From contig JAYQSP010000002.1 of assembly GCA_038146925.1 (NCBI GenBank), forward strand, positions 1 to 64,000: a stretch of 64,000 nucleotides of DNA. The letters are read 5' to 3'. Positions within the stretch are counted from its first letter, which is position 1. Every line of letters begins with the position of its first letter. The DNA is from UBA830 sp038146925. Lineage in GTDB: Bacteria; Pseudomonadota; Alphaproteobacteria; MPNO01; UBA830. Below are positions 26,694-35,554 of this stretch, piece by piece. Position numbers and translations under genes: made by a program. The notes beneath the pieces are model-generated. The model ran no database searches and had not been told where the DNA came from. It saw nothing but the letters and a program-made list of their open reading frames with translations.

Positions 26694-27569
26694 ATGGCCA
26701 TGAAACCCAGCGAACGCACTCCTTTTTCCGCCATCGACGACCGTCCGCCGCTGAAACTGCCGGACGGCGGGCGGATGATCCTGTGGCCGCTGATGTCGCT
26801 GGAAGTGTGGGATATCGACCGCGCCATGGCGCGCACCGTGCTGCCGCCGCCGCAGCACCAGCCGATGCTGCCGGACGTGCCAAACTGGTCGTGGCACGAA
26901 TACGGCATGCGGGTCGGGTTCTGGCGGCTGCGCAAACTGTTCGCCGATATGGGCGTCAAGGGCACGGTGACGATGAACGGTCGCGCCTGCGAGGTCTATC
27001 CCCGCGTGGTCGAGGCATGCATCGAGATGGGCTGGGAATGCAACGCCCATGCCTACGAACAGATTCCGATGCACAAGGTCGAGAATCAGGGCGAGAACAT
27101 CCGCAAGACCATCGCCGCGATCGAGAAGATCGCGGGCTACAAGCCGCGCGGCTGGTTCGGGCCGGGTCTGACCGAAACCTTCGAGACACTGGATCATCTG
27201 GCCGACGCAGGATTCGAATATATCGGCGACTGGGCGTTCGACGACCAGCCGATCCCGCTGAAGACCGAACACGGCGAGATCGTCTCCCTGCCCTATAACT
27301 TCGAAATTCACGATATCGTCGTGTCGCTGATCCAGAATCAGGACTCACCGGTCTACAAGAACCGGGCCATCGACTATTTCGACACGATATATGAGGAAAG
27401 CGCGGACTCCGTCCGGGTGATGTCGTTTGCGGTTCACCCTTATATTTCGGGCGTCCCCCACCGCATCCGCTACGTCCGCGAGTTGCTGGAATACATGCTT
27501 TCCAAACCGGGCGTCGTGGTTATGACAGGCGAGGAAATTCTGGACTGGTACCGGGAAGCTGCGGGTTGA
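26694..27569 (+). CDS. Polysaccharide-deacetylase-fold protein
   Basis: NodB-fold hydrolase of 291 residues resembling the PuuE/allantoinase-like branch. Candidate catalytic and metal-binding positions are MSLEVWDID near residue 35, ECNAHAYEQ near 118 and VHPYISGVPHR near 245. The absence of a signal peptide and the presence of NWSWHEYGMR fit cytosolic amidase-like members, not cell-wall enzymes. It stands alone: 87 bases from the M48 gene and followed by a terminator-like hairpin. Substrate unknown. Confidence 0.82.
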   Translation: MAMKPSERTPFSAIDDRPPLKLPDGGRMILWPLMSLEVWDIDRAMARTVLPPPQHQPMLPDVPNWSWHEYGMRVGFWRLRKLFADMGVKGTVTMNGRACEVYPRVVEACIEMGWECNAHAYEQIPMHKVENQGENIRKTIAAIEKIAGYKPRGWFGPGLTETFETLDHLADAGFEYIGDWAFDDQPIPLKTEHGEIVSLPYNFEIHDIVVSLIQNQDSPVYKNRAIDYFDTIYEESADSVRVMSFAVHPYISGVPHRIRYVRELLEYMLSKPGVVVMTGEEILDWYREAAG

Positions 27570-27598
27570 CCGATCCGTTCCGGGCTATTTTCACTTAC

Positions 27599-27622
27599 TT
27601 CCCCGGGCTTGCACCGGGGGAA
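27599..27622. terminator. GC-rich hairpin between convergent genes
   Basis: TTCCCCGG pairs with CCGGGGGAA across a short loop (one extra G). It lies 30 bases after the deacetylase stop and just after the convergent 132-residue gene, so it may act in both directions. There is no long T run; an AATAAAA follows on the plus strand. Confidence 0.5.
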
Positions 27623-27638
27623 TAAAACGGGTGTGTGC

Positions 27639-28037
27639 CTAATCGAAATCGGCGGCTCCGTTGCCGAGCAGAAAAGCTCCCAGGGGGCCCATCGGCGCGA
27701 TCACCGTTACCGCGCCGGCATTTTCCAGACGGTCGACGAAACCGGCCGTCGAGGACTGCACGACGATCGCCTTGCCGTAACGCGTCGGCGCCAGCTTTTC
27801 GCCCTGTGCGATCGTCACCGCCACCGAAATTTCGGCCTCCGACATCGCCGGCGGAAACACCGCAATGACGGTGCCGGTTCCGTTCGGCGGCAACATCTGA
27901 TCCACCACGAACGCACCAACCAGGATCGACCAGCAAATAATCGAGCTGGCCAGAAAATTGAGCGCAGACGCCTGTTTTGTGCGAGGAGGCGCCGTGGGCG
28001 CGGTCTCGGGGTTATGGGTAGTAACGGTTGTGGTCAT
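27639..28037 (-). CDS. Hypothetical single-pass membrane protein
   Basis: Protein of 132 residues I do not recognise. A polar, Pro/Thr-rich N-terminus (1-22) is followed by one membrane segment (about 26-48). The outside part contains alternating hydrophobic strands and a Gly-rich end (MGPLGAFLLGNGAADFD). The TVIAVFPPAMSEAEI block resembles a small periplasmic ferredoxin-like fold by eye only. It converges on the deacetylase and is separated from the binding-protein-like gene by 48 bases. Confidence 0.6.
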   Translation of the reverse strand: MTTTVTTHNPETAPTAPPRTKQASALNFLASSIICWSILVGAFVVDQMLPPNGTGTVIAVFPPAMSEAEISVAVTIAQGEKLAPTRYGKAIVVQSSTAGFVDRLENAGAVTVIAPMGPLGAFLLGNGAADFD

Positions 28038-28085
28038 CCCCCAAGGATACCGGTCAACTTCCCATAATCCGTTAAGGAACAGGGT

Positions 28086-29000
28086 TTACCAAAGGTTACT
28101 GAACTGGGTTGCAACCACGTCCTCGAAGGCCGGGTCACCCGTCATCAGCCCCATGTCGCGGCAGAAGGCATTCATGCCGGTCACGAACTCCGGCGTGATT
28201 GCCGCGTCGTAGAACGGCAAATCGCGTTCCACAACCTGCGCGATCAGCGCGGTTTCGGCTTCGGGAAAGCTCTTGCGCCCCACCTCTGTCGCCAGGCTGA
28301 CGTCTTCCTTCATCGCCTTCTGTACATTGACGATGGCGCGTACGGCGGCAGCTACGGTATCGGGCTGTTCGTCGATCATCTTTTGCGTCGTCGCGAAGAC
28401 CGGCTGGGTGAAATTGAACGACGCCGCCGGACCAACCCCGCGGCGCGGGTCCAGCACGATGGTGCCGACACCCTTGGTTACCGCGACTTCCGCCCCCATG
28501 CCGTTGGCCCAGAACGCATCGATCTTGCCGTCTTCCAGCGCGGCGGCGGCGGTGACGCCGAACGACACGCCGGGTACGACCGTGCCCGGAATGGGTGCGA
28601 TGTTCACGTCCGTATCGGGATCGATGCCCTCTTCCTTCAGCAGCGCGCGAAGACCGAGATCGACCCAGGGCGCGGCACCGATATTCAGGCCTTTCAGCGC
28701 CTGCGCATCGCCCAGCGCGATGTTCAGATCTTTCCGCGCGACCAGGAACCAGTACATGCCCTGCGACAGCGCGCAGACCAGCTTCGCGCCCTCCCATTCG
28801 GGGAAGCCCGCCAGCGTCGAATGCGCGGATCCACCGACGAAATCGACCTTGCCGTCGCGCAGCGCCTTGTTGGCGTCATCGACGGGAAAGATCAGCTCGT
28901 AGGTCATGTCGAGGCCTTCTTTTTCGAAGAAACCCAGCTCGACCGCGGCCGGCGCCGGCAGGTACGAATTCGAAATCAGGTCGGGTACGGCGATTTTCAT
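28086..29000 (-). CDS. NMT1/THI5-like substrate-binding-fold protein without signal peptide
   Basis: Protein of 304 residues with the two-lobe binding-protein fold of the SsuA/TauA/NMT1 family: KIAVPDLISNSYLPAPAAVELGFFEKEGL, DGKVDFVGGSAHST and the downstream hinge GTIVLDPRRGVGP. The protein begins directly at the first strand (MKIAVPD), so no secretion signal is present, and no in-frame upstream extension provides one before the start at 29000. No ABC permease or ATPase accompanies it; a GST gene lies 26 bases upstream. It may be a cytosolic ligand-binding protein or a THI5-like enzyme. The first lobe lacks the His-rich pattern of THI5 enzymes. Confidence 0.8.
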   Translation of the reverse strand: MKIAVPDLISNSYLPAPAAVELGFFEKEGLDMTYELIFPVDDANKALRDGKVDFVGGSAHSTLAGFPEWEGAKLVCALSQGMYWFLVARKDLNIALGDAQALKGLNIGAAPWVDLGLRALLKEEGIDPDTDVNIAPIPGTVVPGVSFGVTAAAALEDGKIDAFWANGMGAEVAVTKGVGTIVLDPRRGVGPAASFNFTQPVFATTQKMIDEQPDTVAAAVRAIVNVQKAMKEDVSLATEVGRKSFPEAETALIAQVVERDLPFYDAAITPEFVTGMNAFCRDMGLMTGDPAFEDVVATQFSNLW

Positions 29001-29026
29001 GTGTCTTGATCCTTTTCTTCAGTCTG

Positions 29027-29650
29027 TCAGCCCTGGCCGAAATCGAGGCCCTTTTGCACGCCGGGGCGTGCGCCGATTTCATCGTACCAGCGGTCGATAT
29101 TGGGGCAGTCTCGGGTAAATTGCGGCACCACCGCCTTGGCGCGGTAGACCACGGGATAGAACGCGAAATCGGCGATGGAGACTTCGTCGGCGCCGGCGTA
29201 TTTCTGCTCCGCCATCAGTCCGTCCCAGTATTTGAGATACCGGTTAAACCGCGCGCCGAAATCGTCCATGGTCGGCTGGTGCGGATTTTCCATGCGGCCG
29301 ATCGTCAGGATCGCCATCAGTACGCCGGTCATATCCGTCGCGATGGACATGGTGTTCCGCCAGAAGATCGTGTCCGTTGCCAGATGGTCGGGCATGAACT
29401 TGCCGGATTTCGTCGCCAGATAGGTCAGAATCGTCATCGACTGGGACAGCGTGAGCGGTTTGCCGCCGGGCCCGTCGGGATCGACGATGGTCGGGATCAG
29501 GCCCATCGGATTCAGCGCCAGATATTCTGCGGATTTATTTGCGCCTTCCGCCAGATCGACAGGGTGCAGCGCGTAGTCCAGACCCGTTTCGTCCAGCATG
29601 ATTTTGGCCCGCAGCCCGTTCGACGTCGGCGCGGCATACAACTCGATCAT
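29027..29650 (-). CDS. Glutathione S-transferase family protein
   Basis: GST of 207 residues: thioredoxin-like N-domain with IELYAAPTSNGLRAKIMLDE, the cis-Pro in LIPTIVDPDG and TLSQSMTILTYLA for glutathione binding, then an all-helical C-domain with VSIADFAFYP. The layout resembles the beta/nu-type GSTs of bacteria. ATG 29650 is preferred over an ATG six codons upstream, because GAGGATGAC-type purines precede it. The gene is probably co-transcribed with the downstream binding-protein-like gene. Confidence 0.87.
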   Translation of the reverse strand: MIELYAAPTSNGLRAKIMLDETGLDYALHPVDLAEGANKSAEYLALNPMGLIPTIVDPDGPGGKPLTLSQSMTILTYLATKSGKFMPDHLATDTIFWRNTMSIATDMTGVLMAILTIGRMENPHQPTMDDFGARFNRYLKYWDGLMAEQKYAGADEVSIADFAFYPVVYRAKAVVPQFTRDCPNIDRWYDEIGARPGVQKGLDFGQG

Positions 29651-29759
29651 GTCATCCTCCCCGTTCAATGTGCCCCGGTCGGATTGATTAGCATGTTTGA
29701 AATCGGCGGGCGAGACGTGGGAACGTCATTAAACGAACGCTGGCCTTACCGCCGCTGGT

Positions 29760-31664
29760 CTACCCCACCGCCTCGGCCGCGGCTTCCAGTTCCTGTTGTG
29801 CGGCGAGCCAGGCTTCCTCGGCTTCGGCAAGCTGCTGCGACACCCAGCCGAGATCCTTTTGCAGGCCGACAAGCGCATCGGCAGCCCCGTCGTACAACGC
29901 CGGATCGGCCATCTTTTGCTCGAGTTCCGCCTTATCTGCGGCCAGCTTTTCCATGTTCTTCTCGATCCGGGCGATCTGCTTGCGCAACGGAGCGAGGGCC
30001 TGGCGCTGCTCCGCCGCCTGTCGGCGTTGCTCGCGCTTGTCCACGGGCGTCGCCGGGGGCTGTTCGCCGGTCTCGGTCGTTTCCTTGCCGCGCTGCTTCT
30101 TTGCGCCGCCCAGAAGCAGCGCCTTGTATTCGTCGAGATCGCCGTCATAGGCGCTCACGCCACCCTCCGCGACCAGCCAGAACCGGTCGGCGGTGAGTTC
30201 CAGCACGTGCGGATCGTGGCTGACGATCACCACCGCGCCGGCGAAACCGTTGATTGCCTGGATCAGGGCCTGGCGCGAATCCACGTCGAGATGGTTGGTC
30301 GGCTCGTCCAGCAGCAGGATGTGCGGTGCGTCACAGGTCATCAGAGCGAAGAGCAGCCGCGCCTTTTCGCCGCCCGACAGATTGGCGATCTTGGTATCCG
30401 CCCGCTGCTGGCTGAACCCGAAGCGGCCGAGCTGACTGCGGAGCTGTTCGTCGCGGTCGTCAGGGCGTTTGCGCCCCAACTCGATCACCGGCGTCGCCTC
30501 CATGTCGAGCTCGTCGGTCTGATGCTGGGCGAAATAACCGACCCGCAGCTTGGGCGCCGCCGTCACCGTGCCGGACAGCGCCTTCAGCCGCCCGGCCAGC
30601 AGACGGATCAGTGTCGACTTGCCGTTGCCGTTCGCGCCGATCAGCGCGATACGGTCGTCTTCGTCGAGGCGCAGGGACAGGTTTTTCAGCACCGGCGTGC
30701 CGTCGTACCCGACCGCCGCATTCAGCACGCTGAACAGCGGCGGCGCCAGCGGGGGATCCGGATCGGGGAAATTGAATGTGACCGGCGGCCCGTCGGAAAA
30801 TTCCGGGATCGGCTCCATGCGTTCCAGCATCTTGATCCGCGACTGCGCCTGTTTCGCCTTTGTCGCCTTGTAGCGGAACCGGTCGACGAACTTCTGGATA
30901 TGGGCGCGCTGGGCTTCCTGTTTGCTGCGCGCGCGCTCGTTCTGTTCCAGCCGCATGCGCCGTGTCGCCTCGAACCGGTCGTAGCCGCCCTGATACATCG
31001 TGAGCTGCGCGTTCTCGAGATGCACGATCTCCTGCACCACCCGGTTCAGCAGGCCGCGGTCGTGGCTGACGATCACGATCGTCCCGTCATAGCGGCGGAG
31101 ATATTCCTCCAGCCACAGAGCTGCTTCGAGATCGAGATGGTTGGTGGGCTCGTCGAGCAGGAGCAGATCCGGTTTTGTGAACAGCAGCGAGGCCAGCATC
31201 ACGCGCATGCGCCAGCCACCCGAAAATTCGTTGAGGGAGCGCTGCTGCGCCGCTTCGTCGAACCCCAGCCCCGCCAGGATGCGCGCCGCCCGCGACCGCG
31301 CGCTGTGGGCATCCTTTTCGGCGAGACGTTCGTGAATGCGGGAAATCCGGTCAGGGTCGGTAGCGCTTTCGGCCTCGGCGTTCAGATCCTGCAGTTCGGT
31401 ATCGGCGGCCAGCACGGCATCGACCAGCGACCCTGCGCCTTCGGGCGCTTCCTGGCGCGTCACCCCTATGCGCCAGCGCGGCGGCACGGAAATCGATCCG
31501 CCGTCGGCTTCCAGCTCGCGCATGATCAGCTTCAGCAGCGTCGTCTTTCCGGTGCCGTTGCGCCCCACCAGCCCGACACGGTGTCCCGCCGGCACCGACG
31601 CGGACGCCCCGTCGAAAAGCACCCGGGGCCCGATCCGGTAGGTGATATTTTCGATCTGCAACAT
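29760..31664 (-). CDS. ABC-F family ATPase
   Basis: Soluble protein of 634 residues with two ABC domains and no membrane segments. Walker A motifs are GRNGTGKTT (about 35) and GANGNGKST (about 343). Signature motifs are FSGGWRMR and LSGGEKARL, each followed by LLLDEPTNHLD. The linker between them (about 240-300) has the charged ABC-F insertion. A coiled-coil C-terminal extension (about 555-630) matches the YheS/Uup-type proteins. Family role: binding the ribosomal E-site region to relieve stalling or regulate translation. Confidence 0.92.
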   Translation of the reverse strand: MLQIENITYRIGPRVLFDGASASVPAGHRVGLVGRNGTGKTTLLKLIMRELEADGGSISVPPRWRIGVTRQEAPEGAGSLVDAVLAADTELQDLNAEAESATDPDRISRIHERLAEKDAHSARSRAARILAGLGFDEAAQQRSLNEFSGGWRMRVMLASLLFTKPDLLLLDEPTNHLDLEAALWLEEYLRRYDGTIVIVSHDRGLLNRVVQEIVHLENAQLTMYQGGYDRFEATRRMRLEQNERARSKQEAQRAHIQKFVDRFRYKATKAKQAQSRIKMLERMEPIPEFSDGPPVTFNFPDPDPPLAPPLFSVLNAAVGYDGTPVLKNLSLRLDEDDRIALIGANGNGKSTLIRLLAGRLKALSGTVTAAPKLRVGYFAQHQTDELDMEATPVIELGRKRPDDRDEQLRSQLGRFGFSQQRADTKIANLSGGEKARLLFALMTCDAPHILLLDEPTNHLDVDSRQALIQAINGFAGAVVIVSHDPHVLELTADRFWLVAEGGVSAYDGDLDEYKALLLGGAKKQRGKETTETGEQPPATPVDKREQRRQAAEQRQALAPLRKQIARIEKNMEKLAADKAELEQKMADPALYDGAADALVGLQKDLGWVSQQLAEAEEAWLAAQQELEAAAEAVG

Positions 31665-31783
31665 GGCGCGCGGTGTGACACGGCGGGCGCGTAATTACAA
31701 CGGCTCAAATACAGGTGCCGGCGTTGAGTTCAGTTACGGCACCGATGCGCTGCCGCATCAAACGGTACGCTTTCGCGAAAGAG

Positions 31784-32752
31784 CTAAAGCTTCAGCAAGC
31801 GACGCGCATTGCCGCTCAATATCTTTACCCTGTCCTCGCGGCTGAAGTTCAGCTGTTCGGCCCACTCGGCGCCGGGCCGGTTCTCCACGAACGGATAGTC
31901 GACGGAGAACATGATGCGGTCGACGCCCATTTCCTGCACGGCACACAGCAGCGCCGGGTTTGAGAAATTGCCGCTGGTCGTGATGTGGAAGTGTCCCTCG
32001 AAGATTTCACGAAATGAACGCGATTGCGTGTTTTCGACCCGCGACAGCGCCTGGTTGATGCGCCACAGCAGGAACGGCAGCGCTTCGCCCATGTGGCCGA
32101 GGATCATCTGCAGTTTCGGGTGCGCGTCGAACACGCCGGACAACACCATGCGGATCGCCTGGGTCGCGGTCTCGACCGTGTAGCCCCATCCCGCCGTCGC
32201 CAGCGCCGGAAAATCGTCGAGGTAGTCCTTGTAGTAAACGTCCACGACCTGGGGGTGCGGATAACCGGGATGGAGATAGATGGGCACGTCCAGCGCTTCG
32301 GCCCGGGCGTAGATCGGCCAGTATTTCTCGCCGTCGCAGAATTCGCCGTTGGTCAGCCCGTGGATCATGGCGCCGCAAAAGCCGAGATCCTCGACGCAGC
32401 GTTCCAGTTCGTCGGCGGCGGAGGCGGGCGCGGTGGTCGCCAGTGCGGCAAACGCGGCGAACCGGTCGGGATTGGCCCGCACCGTGGCGTGCAGATTGTC
32501 ATTGGCCTGGCGGGCAATGGCCGGGCCGGTGTCCGCATCCAGCCGCTGCGCGGACGGCGCGCCGTGGCTGAGCACCTGGATGTCGATGCCGGCCTCGTCC
32601 ATTTCGGCCAGACGCAGTTCGCCGACATCGTAGAGCCGGTCCAGCAACGCGCCGCGCCGCGAGGCGTTGCGCCCCTCAAAATGCTCGGTGACCACCCTGT
32701 CCCAGTAATGTTCTTCCAGCGCGATAATTTCGAGCCCGGATGCTGTTGTCAT
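31784..32752 (-). CDS. Amidohydrolase family, gamma-resorcylate-decarboxylase-like
   Basis: TIM-barrel metal-dependent protein of 322 residues. The first metal motif is ALEEHYW, so Glu13-x-His15 replaces the usual His-x-His. That Glu-x-His form is characteristic of non-oxidative aryl acid decarboxylases such as gamma-resorcylate decarboxylase and 5-carboxyvanillate decarboxylase. Other ligands are the His in YLHPGYPHP and the Asp in SVDYPFV; GHMGEALPF carries the catalytic-type His. ATG 32752 sits behind AGGGAGGACATC. It diverges from a second amidohydrolase at 32851, with 98 bases between. The likely reaction is decarboxylation of a hydroxylated benzoate; the substrate is not proven. Confidence 0.85.
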   Translation of the reverse strand: MTTASGLEIIALEEHYWDRVVTEHFEGRNASRRGALLDRLYDVGELRLAEMDEAGIDIQVLSHGAPSAQRLDADTGPAIARQANDNLHATVRANPDRFAAFAALATTAPASAADELERCVEDLGFCGAMIHGLTNGEFCDGEKYWPIYARAEALDVPIYLHPGYPHPQVVDVYYKDYLDDFPALATAGWGYTVETATQAIRMVLSGVFDAHPKLQMILGHMGEALPFLLWRINQALSRVENTQSRSFREIFEGHFHITTSGNFSNPALLCAVQEMGVDRIMFSVDYPFVENRPGAEWAEQLNFSREDRVKILSGNARRLLKL

Positions 32753-32850
32753 GATGTCCTCCCTGTCTTCAGGGAGAGTATCAGCAGGCCCCCTCGACGG
32801 CATAGCCATCACGCCGCTAAAGTTCGCCCGTAACACAGGGAGCGAAAATC

Positions 32851-33807
32851 ATGGCCGCAGACGGACGCATCGACGTGCATCATCACGTCCTGCCGGAATT
32901 TTACATCGAGGCGCAGAAAAGCGCCGGCATCACCAGCACGGCCTATCGCGGCTTTCCCGACTGGACGCCGCAGCACAGCCTCGATGTCATGGACAATGAA
33001 TCCATTGCCGCATCCGTCCTGTCCTTCACGTCGCCCGGCATCTGGTACGGCGACATCGACCAGACGAAATCCCTGGCGCAGCGGTGCAACGACTATCTGG
33101 CGACTCTGGCGCAGGATCACCCGGGGCGCTTCGGCGGGTTCGGCTTTCTGCCGTTGCCGGATATCGACGCCGCCATCGCCGAATGCGGCCGGGCGCTGGA
33201 CGAACTGAACCTCGACGGCATCACTCTGCTCACCAGCATCGACGACAAGTATATCGGCCATCCGGATTTCGAGCCGCTTTACGCGGAACTCAACCGGTGT
33301 AAGGCGGTGGTGTTCATTCATCCGTGCTATCCGCCGGGAACCGAAGCCGACGGCTGGGACATCCCGCGCATGCTGATCGACTATCCGTTCGAAACCACCC
33401 GCGTCGCCGTCAACCTGATCCTGCAGGGCGTGGTGCAGAGATATCCGGACATAAAGTTTATCCTGTCCCATTCCGGCGGCACGCTGCCGTTCCTCGCCCA
33501 CCGGGTCGCGATCTTCGACAAGGACATGCCGTTCCGCGACAACTATCCGGAAGGCGCGATGGCGTATTTCAGAAAGTTCTGGTTCGATACCGCGCTGTCA
33601 GGACATCCGGTGCCGCTGGTCGGGCTGACCGGGATCGCCGACAAATCCCGCATCCTGTTCGGCACGGATTATCCGTATATCTCAACCGACAAGGTGACGG
33701 CGGAATCGAACGGCTTCGATTCGTGGGACGGGTTCACCGACGCCGAACGCGCCGCGGTGAACCGGGGCAACGCCGAAGTGCTGTTCCCCAGGTTCGCGAA
33801 TTCGTGA
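32851..33807 (+). CDS. Amidohydrolase family, ACMSD-like
   Basis: TIM-barrel protein of 318 residues with the metal motif IDVHHHVLPEFY (His-x-His), FIHPCYPP, the catalytic-site ILSHSGGTLPF and the Asp in GTDYPYI. This pattern matches the aminocarboxymuconate-semialdehyde decarboxylase branch, where zinc-dependent decarboxylation or hydrolysis occurs. It resembles the protein at 51999 along its length, so the two are probably paralogues. It starts 98 bases from the divergent sister and converges on the LOV gene with a 10-base gap. Confidence 0.87.
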   Translation: MAADGRIDVHHHVLPEFYIEAQKSAGITSTAYRGFPDWTPQHSLDVMDNESIAASVLSFTSPGIWYGDIDQTKSLAQRCNDYLATLAQDHPGRFGGFGFLPLPDIDAAIAECGRALDELNLDGITLLTSIDDKYIGHPDFEPLYAELNRCKAVVFIHPCYPPGTEADGWDIPRMLIDYPFETTRVAVNLILQGVVQRYPDIKFILSHSGGTLPFLAHRVAIFDKDMPFRDNYPEGAMAYFRKFWFDTALSGHPVPLVGLTGIADKSRILFGTDYPYISTDKVTAESNGFDSWDGFTDAERAAVNRGNAEVLFPRFANS

Positions 33808-33817
33808 CGCCGAGACG

Positions 33818-34231
33818 TCAGGCGGCGACGTAAGCCGAAGAGGCGACCCCGCTTGCCGGCCGCGTGGACTGAACCGTCACGAAGGATTTCAGCGCGCCTT
33901 TCTCGGAAAACACCGGCCGGATCGACATGTCGTTCCAGAACGGCGTGCCATCCTTGCAATAATTGAGAATCTCGATCTCCAGCGGCGTCATGCCGGCGTA
34001 AGCGTCCTCGATCGCCGCGACGGCCGCCCGGTCTGTCTGCGGCCCATACAGAAACCGCGGATTCCGACCGAGAACTTCCGGCTTTTCATACCCCGTCTGA
34101 CGCTCGAATTCGGGTGTCACATACACAATCGGGTTGTCCGGCCGCCTGGGGTCGGTAATCACACATGCCCGGGACTGCTCGTCGGACGAAATTACTTCGA
34201 ATGCTTCGTCAAGTGACGTGATGTACCGCAT
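33818..34231 (-). CDS. Stand-alone LOV (PAS) domain protein lacking the adduct cysteine
   Basis: Protein of 137 residues, essentially one LOV-type PAS domain. ACVITDPRRPDNPIVYV and FERQTGYEKPEVLGRN match the LOV consensus, ILNYCKDGTPFWN has the flavin-contacting Asn90 and Asn100, and FVTVQ has Gln121. In the consensus Gly-x-Asn-Cys-Arg-Phe-Leu the photoactive Cys is replaced by Pro58 (GRNPRFLYG), while Asn57 and Arg59 are kept. FMN may still bind, but the cysteinyl adduct cannot form. ATG 34231 is preceded by an AGGTGG ribosome site; an ATG at 34285 is less likely. No output domain is fused. Confidence 0.85.
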   Translation of the reverse strand: MRYITSLDEAFEVISSDEQSRACVITDPRRPDNPIVYVTPEFERQTGYEKPEVLGRNPRFLYGPQTDRAAVAAIEDAYAGMTPLEIEILNYCKDGTPFWNDMSIRPVFSEKGALKSFVTVQSTRPASGVASSAYVAA

Positions 34232-34298
34232 GATAATCCACCTGCGCTTGTTCGATGGAATCGTACGAAGCACGTGGTTAACCAAAAGTTAAAAACGA

Positions 34299-34329
34299 CC
34301 CATGATTGAAACGCATATATTTCAATGGG
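34299..34329. promoter_or_regulatory. Imperfect inverted repeat in LOV/monooxygenase gap
   Basis: CCCATGATTGAAA faces TTTCAATGGG with an AT-rich loop. It lies in the 118-base region upstream of the LOV gene and downstream of the monooxygenase gene, both on the minus strand. It may be an operator for the LOV gene or a weak terminator for the upstream gene. Confidence 0.3.
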
Positions 34330-34349
34330 TTACCGTATATCATCCGCGG

Positions 34350-35549
34350 CTACGAATCGAAGACGGCGGCCGATGCGACGTCATACTCATAAAATGCCGA
34401 CGCCTGGCCGGCGGAACTGTCGGCCCCGAAACGGCTGTTCCAGGCCATCTTCACATCGCGCCGGAACCGCGCCCAGGGCGACACAAGATGATTTTGGCGC
34501 GCGCGGAAGCGGGAGCCGAACTGCGCCCGGGTCGCGCGCGGCTTGCGGACCCGCTGATATTCCGACAGCGCCGTATCGAGGTCGCCCGGCGACCGGGAAA
34601 TCGCTTCCGCCAGCACACATCCGTCCTCGATGGCCATGCATCCGCCCTGCCCCAGATAGGGCAGCATGGGATGCGCTGAATCGCCCAGCAGCGCGACACG
34701 GCCGTCGATCCAGCTCGCCAGCGGATCGCGGTCGTACAACGCCCATTTGTAATACCTGTCGCTCGACTCGATCAGACCCAGCAGATCGGCGTTCCAGCCG
34801 GCGTAGGTTTCCATCAGTTCGGACCGGTCGCATTCATAGGTCCAGGATTCCCCGGTCCACCCGTCGCTGTCGTAATGGGCGACGAAATTGACCAGCTCGC
34901 CGTCACGGCGGACCGGATAATGCACGATATGCCCGTGCGGCCCCCACCAGGCCTGCATTTGTTGCGCAAAGGCGGGGTCGGGCAGCGCATCGCGGTGGAC
35001 AAGGCCGCGCCAGCAGATGCACCCGGTAAAGCGCGGTTCGGTCTTTCCGAACACACTGTCGCGCACCGCCGAATGAATGCCGTCGGCGCCGATCACGATG
35101 TCCGCTTCGATTTCCCGACCGTCGGCAAATCGGGCGAGCGCGACGCCGTTCCGCGTCTCCGCGCCTGTGCAGGCAGCGTCGGTGTGGAACAGGCGATCGG
35201 GAAGCGCCGAGACCAGCAAATTCAGCAGATCGGCACGGTGCATGGTGATGAACTCTGCGCCGTATTTTTCCGCGATATCGCCCGCCCGGCGCGGCCGCGC
35301 GATGACACGTCCGCTGCGGAAGCTGCGGATAACCTGCTCCCTTGCCTGATACCCGGTTTCAACGGCCTGATCCTCGATACCGAGATACCGGAAAGCCTTC
35401 ATCGCGTTGGGACTGAGATTCAGCCCGGCGCCGATTTCGCCCAGTTCGGGCGCCTTCTCGTAGAGCGCGACCTCGTACCCGCGACGGTGCAGCGCCAATG
35501 CCGCCGCCGCGCCACCGAGCCCGCCGCCGATGACGGCAATCTTCGCCAT
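34350..35549 (-). CDS. FAD-dependent aromatic-ring monooxygenase
   Basis: Flavoprotein hydroxylase of 399 residues in the salicylate/6-hydroxynicotinate hydroxylase class. The FAD-binding Rossmann motif is IGGGLGGAAAALAL (about residue 7), the DG motif is IGADGIHSAVRD (about 157) and the GD motif is ALLGDSAHPMLPYLGQG (about 285), which binds the FAD ribityl chain. ATG 35549 gives the canonical MAKIAVIGGG start; longer upstream frames overlap the DinB gene. It lies 5 bases downstream of the DinB stop on the same strand. Likely substrate: a hydroxylated aromatic or pyridine acid, by family. Confidence 0.9.
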   Translation of the reverse strand: MAKIAVIGGGLGGAAAALALHRRGYEVALYEKAPELGEIGAGLNLSPNAMKAFRYLGIEDQAVETGYQAREQVIRSFRSGRVIARPRRAGDIAEKYGAEFITMHRADLLNLLVSALPDRLFHTDAACTGAETRNGVALARFADGREIEADIVIGADGIHSAVRDSVFGKTEPRFTGCICWRGLVHRDALPDPAFAQQMQAWWGPHGHIVHYPVRRDGELVNFVAHYDSDGWTGESWTYECDRSELMETYAGWNADLLGLIESSDRYYKWALYDRDPLASWIDGRVALLGDSAHPMLPYLGQGGCMAIEDGCVLAEAISRSPGDLDTALSEYQRVRKPRATRAQFGSRFRARQNHLVSPWARFRRDVKMAWNSRFGADSSAGQASAFYEYDVASAAVFDS

Positions 35550-35554
35550 GCGGG

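Noticed and set aside
29796..31694. 632-codon frame antisense to the ABC-F gene
   Set aside because: The minus-strand protein has complete Walker and signature motifs; the antisense frame is a composition artefact.
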